Source: Gryganskiella cystojenkinii (lineage: Eukaryota > Mortierellomycota > Mortierellomycetes > Mortierellales > Mortierellaceae). Taken from it: a stretch of 36,661 nucleotides of DNA. The position numbers were made by a program, and so were the translations under genes. The notes under the pieces were generated by a model that saw only the letters and a list, made by a program, of their open reading frames with translations, did not search any database and was not told the origin of the DNA. Where the stretch lies: the NCBI GenBank assembly GCA_015852425.1, contig JAAAIG010000353.1:1-36661 (forward strand). The letters run 5' to 3'. Positions 21,501-30,755 of this stretch are shown here, in pieces. Within the stretch, counting starts at the first letter, position 1; each line of letters begins with the position of its first letter.

Positions 21501-24500
21501 AGGTTGTCAGCGACTATCTACAAGGAGCAACGCGGCAACCCTGTGGTTGAATATTCCAAGGCACGCGACATAGACTCCTGGAAAGAAGAGTTCTTTGGCC
21601 GTAAGGACGGTGAAATTCGACTCTTGCGCAAGGCTCTCCCCCTGACCCGCAATGGAACCCAATTCGGGTTTATTCATCGGTCTATCCTCGAGTACGGAGT
21701 CAGTCGTGCTATCTATGAGCCTCAAAAACAAGCAGGAGTCAAACTCCAGGCGGTGGGCACGAGCAACTCACGCAAGAGTATGGAGTCGACACTCAGCTTC
21801 GAAGATGATGAAGAAAAGCCCACAGAAAAGCCAGACCAGGCCGATCAGGGCCTAAACGCGGACTCGCCTCTGGCCAAGAGAAGTTTTGTCAAAGACACCT
21901 CTGTCATTCAGTTCCTGGCCGAGAGAGTCGAGCAGGAGCCGGAGTTCAGGAAACAACTTCAGGATTATCTCGATGCCTCAAAGAAGGACAAGAAATGGCG
22001 TATCGCAGCCGCCAATGCCATCACAGTTTTGGTCAGAGCTGGTGTGCGATTCAATGGGGCAGACCTGAAAGGCATCCAGATTCCAGGAGCAGACATAAGT
22101 GGCGGACAGTTTGATTCCGCTCAGCTAGAAGGGGCGGATATGAGGAAGGTTAATCTTCGCAATACGTGGATTCGTCAGGCTAACTTGAGCAAAGCGCACA
22201 TGGTAGGTGTACAGTTTGGCGAATGGCTTTATTTAGAGCAAGGTAGTGCTGTTAAATGCTGCTCATATTCACCAGACGGGAGAACATTTGTATGTGGCGC
22301 TGAAGATGGAACGATCAGCGTGTATGATACCACGACTTGGGCGAAACTCCACACCTTACAAGGCCATACTTCTTCGGTTACGAGCGTGGCGTATTCTCCC
22401 AGCAGTCACCAGGTCGCATCAGGCAGTGATGACGAGACATTGCAGCTATGGGACGCGCAAACCGGAGCACCTGGCCACATCCTAAGTGGCCATACTTCGT
22501 GGGTTAACAGCGTGGTGTATTCTCCCAGCGGTTACCAGGTTGCATCGTGCAGTGATGACCACACAGCGCGGCTGTGGGACACGCAAACCGGCACACCTGG
22601 CCCCGTCTTAAGTGGCCACACTGGTCCGGTCCATAGCGTGGTGTATTCTCCTAGCGGTCGGCAAGTCGCATCGGGCAGTGATGACAATACAGTGAGGCTG
22701 TGGAACACGCAAACCGGCGCACCTGGCTCCATCTTAATTGGCCACACTGGTCCAGTTCTTAGCGTGGTGTATTCTCCCACCGGTCGCCAAGTCGCATCGG
22801 GCAGTGCCGACAATACAGTACGGCTGTGGAACACGCAAACCGGCGAACCTGGCACCGTCTTAAGTGGCCATACTTCCGACGTTCGGAGCGTGGTATATTC
22901 TCCCAGTGGTCACCAAGTCGCATCGGGCAGTGGTGACAAGACAGTGCGGCTGTGGGACACACAAACCGGCGCACCTGGCCCCATCCTAATTGGCCATCTC
23001 AACTCTGTTCGAAGCGTGGTGTATTCTCCCAGCGGTCGCCAGATCGCATCGTGCAGTGCCGACACTACAGTACGGCTGTGGGACACGCAAACCGGCACAC
23101 CTGGTCCCGTTCTAATGAGTCATACTTCCGACGTTCGGAGCGTGGTATATTCTCCCAGCGGTCACCAGGTCGCATCGGGCAGTTTGGATAAGACAGTGCG
23201 GCTGTGGGATACGCAAACCAGCGCACCAAGCCCCATCTTAAGCGGTCATACTTATTTGGTTCAGAGCGTGGCGTATTCTCCCAGTGGCCACCAAGTCGCA
23301 TCGGGCAGTGATGACAATACAGTGCGGTTATGGGACATGAAAACTGGTGCACCTGGTCCCGTTCTAATTGGCCATACTTCCAGGGTTCATAACGTGGTGT
23401 ATTCTCCCAGCGGTCACCAGGTTGCATCGGGCAGTGCTGATAATACAGTGCGGTTGTGGGGCACGCAAACCGGCGCACGTGGCCCCGTCCTAAGTGGCCA
23501 TACTTCCTGGGTTAATATCGTGGTGTATTCTCCCAGCGGTCACCAGGTTGCATCGTGCAGTGCCGACAAGACGGTGCGACTGTGGGACACCCAAACTGGC
23601 GCACCTGGCCCCGTGTTAACCGGCCACACTGCTTCTGTTCGGAGCGTGGTGTATTCTCCTAGCGGTCACCAAGTCGCATCGGGCAGTGTCGACAAGACAG
23701 TGCGCCTGTGGGAAACGCAAACCGGCACGCCTGGTCTCGTTCTAATTGGCCATACTTCCTGGGTTCAGAGCGTGGCGTATTCTCCCAGTGGCCACCAAGT
23801 CGCATCGGGCAGTGACGACAAGACAGTGCGGCTGTGGGATGCACAAACTGGCGCACCTGGCCTCATCCTAAGTGGCCATTTCCACCATATTCGAAGCGTG
23901 GTTTATTCTCCCTGCGGTCGCCAGGTCGCATCGGGCAGTGATGACAAGACAGTGCGACTGTGGGACATACAAACCGGCGCACCTGGCCCCGTCTTAAGCG
24001 GCCACACTTCTGTAATTCGGAGCGTGGTGTATTCTCCCAGCAGTCACCAAGTCGCATCGGGCAGTAATGACAGCACAATGCGGCTGTGGGATGCGAATTC
24101 TGGTCAATGTCTGCTAGTTGTAAAGGATTTTCATGGAGCAGTCGCCACCATTGCTTGGAAAGCAACCGCCAATGGCACCTATTTTGTAACCGGCTCTCAT
24201 AAGTCTGTTCGCATGTGGCAACTCATAGAAGATGAAGGCAACTTTCGGTCGCGCCTGCATTGGAGTTCGATGCATGACAGACTTGCTGCATCAGACGCAT
24301 CTCTTGAGGATGTACGAGGCTTGAGCAGGAGTAATATGCGACTATTAAGACAGCGCGGCGCTGTGGGCGAACCACTGATGGCACTCCAAGTTGCAAGCAA
24401 CACAATGAGCACTGTGACGACTGCAGCATTAAAGTTCAAGCAGCTGCGAAACGGCAAGACGACAGCAAGTGCGCCTACAGTTGATTCCTCTGTTCGACAG

Positions 24501-24512
24501 CTGGACGTCTAA
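18545..24512 (+). CDS. NLR-type receptor: helical region, NACHT, pentapeptide, 16 x WD40
   Basis: Exons 18545-18879, 18964-20297 and 20386-24512 give 1931 residues. Residues 1 to about 640 are almost wholly helical and Leu-rich, probably ARM/HEAT-like. The NACHT NTPase has Walker A GDSGVGKTT (from residue 671), Walker B FVIICDGYDE (Asp at 745) and a sensor-like MIISCRSERLG, then the winged-helix-like region with a QFGFIHRSILEYG motif. Pentapeptide repeats (GADLKG, GADISG, GADMRK, QANLSK) span about 1113-1165. Sixteen WD40 repeats fill about 1175-1840, the middle fourteen nearly identical. A basic, Ser/Thr-rich tail ends the protein. Fungal NLRs of this plan (HET-E/HET-D family) act in non-self recognition and regulated cell death: WD40 senses, NACHT oligomerises, the N-terminal part signals. 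That role here is inferred. I see no HET, NAD-hydrolase or amyloid-type effector domain. AATAAA lies at 24598. Confidence 0.9.
22362..24125 (+). repeat. 14 x 126-bp in-frame WD40 tandem array
   Basis: Fourteen units of exactly 42 codons run without length change from GGC at 22362 to 24125. Each unit reads approximately GHT-xxVx-SVVYSPSGHQVASGS, then DxTVRLWDTQTGAPGPVLS. Differences cluster in the residues after GHT, the residue before QVAS, the one before the Asp-Lys/Asn-Thr turn, and the residue after RLW. Two weaker WD repeats flank the array. Confidence 0.93.
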
Positions 24513-26182
24513 AGCTGTCTCTTCGCAGCATGTAGTAGCTGCAGTAGGTGCCAAAACTGTCTTTGATGATTGTGTTTTTTCTTTCGGTGATCGCACAAAT
24601 AAAACTAGTCCTACATCTCATTATTTCTTTTCCTTGGTACTATAGAGGTGCCTGAAGGCTCACATAAAAGTACGTCTTTGGAGAGCTAGAGCACCAGTGA
24701 CTCTATTTTTTCTCCAGCATATATACAAAAAGTTCCAATATTTGCGATTTTTTGGTTCGTTGTTTGTTATGAACCCCAGGATGGAGGTAGAATCTTGGTT
24801 CCTCTTGCACTCGATACCCCTGCCAACACTGTGCAGAGGCACCAAGTCTGGCGCGTCTCTGTTTCGTCATTGGCGGGTAATTACAAAAACAAACAAAAAA
24901 AAACCATTGGTTAGCTGACACTTTGAGTTTTTCGTAGGAAGCCATAAGAAAAATTTTGAACTTGGTACGGCGAACGATCTCATTTTTACAACCACGCCTT
25001 AATTCCTGTTCAAAGACTAAAACCGAGAATGAAGCAATGAAGAAGACTAAGAGGGCCTATCCAAGTATTGCACTCAAAGGATGGTAGGTTTCCCAGACCC
25101 CTCAAAATGAAGCGGCTTAAAGCCCTCTTTCCCATTGTTACTGACCCTCTTCAGGATATTTTCATTCAATAGTATCATAGTTTGTATCGTTCAAACGAAC
25201 GATAGCGCAGCGAGAGATAATGGCAGTCCCTGCGCTGATGAGAACCGAACTTGGTCTTGTCGGTGACGCTTGGGATCTTGAAGCAGCACAAGTTTGTCAC
25301 AAATGTGATTGCAGTGGTGCTCAAGGCGTACTGAAGAACCGAAACGAAGCCAAGCAACGGGGCAAGATGCTGATCTTATTTATGAGCGCAGAGATGTGAG
25401 TTGCGAGAGACGATTTGAATACGATCCATCACTGAATCTTAATCAAGAGCTGATATTCATTGCTTCTCTGTTTTCATCCTTGGTGGGCCACTCCTCTACA
25501 CTCATTATCCAAGAGAATCCTTGACTTCTGAGCTGGAGACGTTAGCATCTTCGCATCGTCGAATAATGTCTCCACTCCCTCAATTGCAGCTCTCGTTAAC
25601 CTCGAAGGGTACCACCTGCGGAAGTAATAAACCCATCAAGCGTAGACACAAGCCTCTGTCTATCTCGACAAACACAAGCGCGTAGCTGTTGTAGAGCAAG
25701 AAGACTGTTGAAAGAAGTATGTTGAGTCCACTGATACCTATCTCTCCTGCTCTAAGAAAGGAAGAGGGCTATTCTGTCAACAGATGAGAGCTGTGTAGTT
25801 AGGCCAAAGGTCATGTTCTACGCCACAGCTGCAGCAATAGCCCCTCTGCAGCCATTGACACCCTTACTTTGCAACCTTTCGTGTTTGCATAAAATTTGAT
25901 GTGTTCATAGTCTGTTCCTGATTGAGTAAAAGGAAAAAGAAAGGCCTCAAAGCGCACAGCCATGACACGTCTCCAATGACAGTCAACGCGCGTCAGACAT
26001 ACATTTTCTGCGTGCAGTTGCAGCAAAGGCGCTCTTTTCCCCTACCACGGTGCGACTCGTAATTCTTTCCTAAAAAAAAAAGCATAAAATTTCCTTATCT
26101 TGAAGGCCCTTCTTTTTTGTTCTCTTCTCTTCTTTAACCCACTCACTCCCCTTTTCACCACCCCAAACCCACCACTACTACC
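24513..26182. other. 1.7 kb without a recognisable gene
   Basis: This contains the 3' UTR of the NLR-type gene (AATAAA 24598-24603) and, at its right end, the promoter of the RNA-binding protein gene, with a TATA-like GCATAAAAT near 26082 and a C/A-rich leader. Frames at 25175-25357 (minus, hydrophobic) and 25309-25524 (plus) match nothing I know. I see no transposase, reverse transcriptase or terminal repeats. Confidence 0.5.
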
Positions 26183-27695
26183 ATGTAAGTTATTGAACCC
26201 TTCTCGTCTTCTATGTTGATTCTCTTGTTGTTATGTGAAGTGTCTACCTGTTATCTTTGCCCTGTCACCGTTTCGTTTCGTTCTACCTTTTCCCATTGTG
26301 TTTACATTGCTGTCCCCAAAAATGAAGTGACGAGATGAGTGCTGTCCCAAAAAATGAAGTGACGAGCTGAGATGAAGAGATCGAGAAAGATGAGGAAGAA
26401 AGATGAAGAAAAAAGATGAGGAAAGAAAAAGTAATATAAAAGTGCCTCTCCTTTGCAAATCGAATCGAAAAATAAAGAACAACAAAGTGCCTTTGATACC
26501 GTCAAAAAGTTCAAGTCTACAAAGCTGTTCTCGATGTTTCAGATATGCCTGTTATTCCTTTTTATAATTATAATGTGAAGAGTTAGAGATAGTGAAGGAC
26601 GAGGAAGATGTTGAGGGACGCTGGAGGATCACACCAAGGAAGAACGAGTCAAAGCAAGCGGATAAAAACGCTCGGGATGTGTTTCTTTCTGTAGTCAACG
26701 TCCTTCCCTTGTCCAGACTTTTTTTTTTTTTTGGCCTCGTCACCATTCGCCTGTGCACTTCGTTTCGACGACAGGAAAGCAGCGCCTTATTTCTTTTGAC
26801 TCCCCCCCCCACCCCTTGTTGTGCATGAGATAAAAGAGCGAAAGATCGAGCCTTCCCTTTTGTTTCCCACTTTGTGTTCATTGTGTTCCCCTTCTTTTTT
26901 GATTTGGTTTGTGAGAGGGAACTGCGGCTGACAAAAGAATTTTTTCGTGGGAACCCACTTGTGTATTTCACTGTGTCGCCATCGAGGGACTCTTTCGCAG
27001 AACGAGGTCCTCTTTCCTTTTTTTCTCCATCCTTCTGTTTGAGGTCTCAGTCGTCCTCCTCCTATTTTGCCTTTTCTTTCCAGATCCTGCACAGCACACT
27101 GCTCTGTTGTTACCGTTCCTTCTCTTCGCATTGCGTCTAGACCTTTGATACTGAAGAGCTTTATCAATTTTTCTAACATTTTTTATATTTTTTATATGAA
27201 TAATGTAGGTCCACCAAGTTGTTTATCGGAGGTCTCTCCTGGAACACCACTGACGATTCCCTTCGTCACGGTTTCTCCCAGTACGGCATCGTCGAGGATG
27301 CCATCGTCATCAAGGATCGCGATACCGGTATGTTGTCCTCATCGCTCCAAACGAGATCGATACTCTTCCGTGGATCACGTGACTAATATACTTCCTATTA
27401 CTTTTTTTATTATTTCTTTTTCGAACCAGGTCGCTCCCGCGGTTTCGGCTTCGTCACCTTCGCTGATGATGCCTCTGCCCAGTCCGCCATCGATGACTTG
27501 CATGAGCGCGAGTTCGAGGGTCGCCAGATCAAGGTCGACCGTGCTGCCGAGCGCACCTCTGCTCCCCGCAACAACTTCAACAACAACAGCCAGGGCCAGT
27601 ACAACCGTGCTCCCCGCTTCAACGGCAACCAGCAGGGTGGTTATGGCGGTCAGGGCCAGCAGGGTCGCTCCGATGGTGAATGGAACCGCCAGTAA
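26183..27695 (+). CDS. small RRM RNA-binding protein, CIRBP/glycine-rich RBP type
   Basis: The start codon is split: AT at 26183-26184, a 1024-nt intron (26185-27208, GTAAGT..TAG), G at 27209. Exons 27209-27327 and 27430-27695 complete 128 residues. The RRM has RNP2 KLFIGGL and RNP1 RGFGFVTF plus the family end [12 protein letters not shown]. The tail is Asn/Gln/Gly-rich ([22 protein letters not shown]). Proteins like this bind RNA as cold- or stress-responsive chaperones and splicing or translation modulators in nucleus and cytoplasm. Exon 2 has no ATG near its start, and AT|G restores [10 protein letters not shown], the normal family start. The codons are strongly C-ending, suggesting high expression. 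AATAAA lies at 28100, giving a T-rich 3' UTR of about 400 nt. Confidence 0.9.
26309..26372 (+). repeat. 32-bp direct duplication inside the long first intron
   Basis: Two adjacent 32-bp units starting GCTGTCCC (26309-26340 and 26341-26372), both containing AAAATGAAGTGACGAG, differing at only a few bases. They lie in the intron of the RRM gene and are followed by a GATGAG/GAAAGA purine-rich run to about 26440. Confidence 0.8.
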
Positions 27696-28476
27696 AGAAA
27701 CTTAACAAGAAGAAAACCAACTAATGTCTGATTGCAAAGGAACGTGAACAGATCGATCAGTCGAGATACCTCACATCACCCCGCGCATTATGATTTTTTT
27801 TCTTTCTATCTTTTATTTCTTTTCTCTTTTCCTTTCTCCTCGCACCAAAAAGTCGCTTTTTTGTTCCCAAAACTTATCATTTTCTTTACCAAGGCAGATT
27901 CTCCATGTATTTGTACTTCTGATCCTCTCCACAATCTTTTTTGTAATTTTTTTTTTCACCACTCGAAAACCAATTCTTCGCTACTTGTTCTCTCTAGTTC
28001 TTGTGTCCTCTCAACCCAATTTGTACATAGTCATTACAGTGTTCTCATCCCTCCCACTATTCTGAGAAGAATTCAGTGAAAAAGAAAAATCCAAAGAAAA
28101 ATAAAAAAGACCTTTGTAAGAATCTCTATGCCCCTCCTCAGTCCATTCTTTTTTGTCTTCCGTAATTGGATCGTTGTGGCAAAACCAGAATTCTTCTGGA
28201 CAAGTCAGGCCTCTCTAGGTTGATGAAACTCAAAAACGATGATTTTTTTTTGTTCGTTGGTCATTCTCGAACATTTTCATATGTCGAAAAGCTTTGGCTA
28301 TTGGTTCCCCGGGTGATATGCGTTGTGAGAAAAAAACTTGAACCAGGTGTCCAGCCCTGGGATGGGATATTGTTTTTTATTACTATTTTTTGTTCTGTTT
28401 TGCAAACGATGGTATCAAAGAGTCGAGAAAGTGAGCGAGAGCGCGGCGCGAGAGAGATAAAGAGATAGAGAAAAAA
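27696..28476. other. convergent intergenic region
   Basis: This holds the long T-rich 3' UTR of the RRM gene (poly(A) signal 28100-28105) and the 3' region of the minus-strand gene (TTTATT at 28376-28381, its likely AATAAA). The open frames at 27732-28079 are pyrimidine-run artefacts, Phe/Leu/Ser-rich with no family. Confidence 0.5.
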
Positions 28477-29436
28477 CTAAACTGCAACGGCCCCAAAGAG
28501 ACAGCAAAAGCACAAACAAGGACAGAACTCGCCCACGTCCTTGAAACACGAACAACATTCGGATTGCTCTTCCTGTTGCTGTTGTTGCCGTCTACGTTCC
28601 AGTTGACGTTCTTGGATCTGCTTTTGTTGTTTGTTCCGGTTCGTATAATACCCGGAATTCTCGTATAGGGCCACCTCGGGATCCTGAGCTGCTGCAGTAG
28701 ATGAAGAGGACTGTTTTGTTCGAGCGTTGGAATAGCTTGGTGGCGGAGGTGTGATCGGTGAAGGTGAAGGTGGCATCGCAGCTGCTCGTTCGACATAGGG
28801 CGGTAGAGGCGATCCCGGTGAAGGAGGGTATTGATAGTGTTGCTTTTGAGAATATTGATGTTTTTGCTGTTGCTGAGGAGGGTACTGTTGGAACGAAGGC
28901 GAGGTGGGCGAGTACATGTTCATTTGTGCTGTTGATTGGTAACCTTGACCTTGTCCGTATTGGTTGTTTTGATAACTATCACTGTATAAGTCGGGTTGAC
29001 TTTGAGAGGAATACATTTGTGGGTGAGGTTGAGGTGGCCGTTTTTGGTACTGTTGTTGTTGTTGCTGCTGGTGAGAGTGACTTGATCCCTGGTGATAGGT
29101 ATTATGCCGCCGTGCTTGACCAGGCATCGGTCCCTGACCCTGACCGTGTTGACGCCTTGGTGATTGCGCATGATGTTGAGTACCGTGGTGTCTCGGACGA
29201 CCACCTCCAGAGCCATTATGATGAGGACCCGAAGGGAGTTGAATAGGAGCGGACCGCATCGTCCTTGAAGGTTGTGGTTGCTGTTGAGAATACCCATGAC
29301 CGTGGGTCGACCGAGGTGTTGTAGGTGTCTTGGGTGTCGGTGGAGGGTAATCAGTCATGATGGGAGTGTTGTCCTCCTCATACTGGGTACTGTCCAACGG
29401 GTTCAAAGATATACGTTTGTTGCTTTTAGAGAACAT
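28477..29436 (-). CDS. Gln/Pro/His-rich protein with Cys-rich C-terminus
   Basis: One exon, 319 residues, read on the minus strand from ATG at 29436. Residues 1 to about 260 are low complexity: Pro/Thr near the start, then Gln, His, Tyr and Ser runs of prion-like composition. PPYV and PPPPSY (WW-ligand PPxY motifs) occur at about residues 211 and 231. A Gln/Arg-rich predicted helix precedes a compact Cys-rich end (ECCSCF, FCPCLCFCCLFG), reminiscent of CYSTM-type or multiply palmitoylated membrane anchors. I do not recognise the family; tethering to a membrane by its C-terminus is inference. Confidence 0.65.
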   Translation of the reverse strand: MFSKSNKRISLNPLDSTQYEEDNTPIMTDYPPPTPKTPTTPRSTHGHGYSQQQPQPSRTMRSAPIQLPSGPHHNGSGGGRPRHHGTQHHAQSPRRQHGQGQGPMPGQARRHNTYHQGSSHSHQQQQQQQYQKRPPQPHPQMYSSQSQPDLYSDSYQNNQYGQGQGYQSTAQMNMYSPTSPSFQQYPPQQQQKHQYSQKQHYQYPPSPGSPLPPYVERAAAMPPSPSPITPPPPSYSNARTKQSSSSTAAAQDPEVALYENSGYYTNRNKQQKQIQERQLERRRQQQQQEEQSECCSCFKDVGEFCPCLCFCCLFGAVAV

Positions 29437-30571
29437 TATATCTTTTTCGGTCCTGTTATTTGTGTTGATGTTTTCAAAGGCAAAAGAGGCAGCTTGTCCA
29501 CAAACGGGATGTTGTCGCGTGGGCGGTAGAAAGGTAGGGTGTTGCGAAAGGCGAGGAAGGGAAAAACGATTATTGTTTCGACAACGGCAAAGGAAAGGCT
29601 ACGAATCCCATCCGATTTTGGTTGTTAAAAAAAAAAAAAAAAGCGAGGGAAAAAGAAATACTTCAACAAAAAATGAGAGACTGCAGATTCGGCCAAAATA
29701 AAGTGAGGAGAGACGGTACAAATGAAAGGATTTCAAAAATGAGAGTAAACAAGGGGAGAGTGTCAATGGAGAAATGTGTGAGCGGACAGAATAAAAACGA
29801 TCGCTATCGTGAGGAATGGGTCAATTGGACAAGGAAATGAGTAGAAAAGAAATGAAATGAAAAGAGGGGGTGATGGAGAAAACGAGATGACAGAGCGCAG
29901 GGGAGACGGACCGTTTCTGGTCCCTGTTCCTGTACCTGGATAGACCAGTGAGTGGGTTTGGTCCCTGAAGATTCAGGTATAAAAATAGGTCATCATTTTG
30001 GTCACAAAAAGCAAAAAGAAATTGAAATTGAAATTGAAAGCCGATTTGGTCGTGCAACTCCTCCCTCCCCTCCTCGGTCGTTCGCTGACAGAGCTTGTGT
30101 GCCGTGACAGAACCGTTCTCTGCTTCTCCTCTGTGGTGGTTCATAAAACTGCACTGTATGCCTCTCTTCTTTACAGTTCTCTTAGCTCCTTCCACTAGGC
30201 GCATCCCGTCCTAAACCATTGTAAACTGAGCCGCTGACGATGACCAAGTTCAAAAAGAGAGAAAATCCAAAGCTCCGAAAGTCCCCCCTCCCCCCACTCT
30301 TTCACAATTAATGTTCTACACGCTCTGTCCGCTTTGCTAAGACTATGTCAAGGTCTTCACACAATCAATTCTTTTCCCTCCGGGCTCACAAATCCTATCT
30401 CCCACAACCCTCAAAAAAATTGTCCTTGTGGCCTTGACCAAAAGTACCACGAGCGTTGTAGATGTGGACCTTTAAAAACTAGACTAATCATTCTTGTGAG
30501 CCTCCGCCCATCTCCAAGACAAAAAACAAAAAAAACAAAAAAAAGAACTCTCAGTGACAGTCAGTATTATC

Positions 30572-30590
30572 GTACAGTAGACTACTGTAC
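30572..30590. repeat. 19-bp perfect palindrome
   Basis: GTACAGTAG-A-CTACTGTAC, nine-base arms with a single central base, 166 bp beyond the stop codon of the Kelch gene. Confidence 0.85.
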
Positions 30591-30621
30591 ATGCTCTCTT
30601 ACTCACCCTCGTTCATCAAAA

Positions 30622-30636
30622 AAGCTCGACGAGCTT
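30622..30636. repeat. 15-bp perfect palindrome
   Basis: AAGCTCG-A-CGAGCTT, seven-base arms with a single central A, 32 bp from the 30572 palindrome. It could fold as a hairpin in the Kelch 3' UTR. Confidence 0.8.
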
Positions 30637-30755
30637 GAACATTATCACAGGTCGAAGTATGCAAAGGAGGAAACTTAAATTTGTAAAAGTCTAGTAGTGA
30701 AATAGTCTATTTGTTTTGACAACAGAAATGGCGGGTATTTTTGTCTTTTCTTGAT

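Larger units (their letters stand above)
29437..30755. other. 1.3 kb intergenic between two minus-strand genes
   Basis: This is the promoter of the Cys-tail gene and the 3' region of the Kelch gene. It holds a purine-rich plus-strand run (about 29500-29900), a 15-A tract at 29627-29641, a TTGAAA triplet repeat near 30019 and two palindromes (30572 and 30622). The frame at 30334-30678 is not supported. Confidence 0.5.

Noticed and set aside
22532..24165. Series of minus-strand open frames with repeating Arg/His/Cys peptides
   Set aside because: They are antisense shadows of the 126-bp WD40 array, with the same period and no start context or independent similarity.
25175..25524. Overlapping frames in the gene-poor stretch as a decayed gene or transposon
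   Set aside because: No similarity I recognise, no terminal repeats, no target-site duplication and no poly(A)-tailed end.
27732..28079. Open frame encoding Phe/Leu/Ser-rich peptide, possibly a membrane protein
   Set aside because: It lies in the T-rich 3' UTR of the RRM gene, upstream of its poly(A) signal, and the hydrophobicity follows from T runs.
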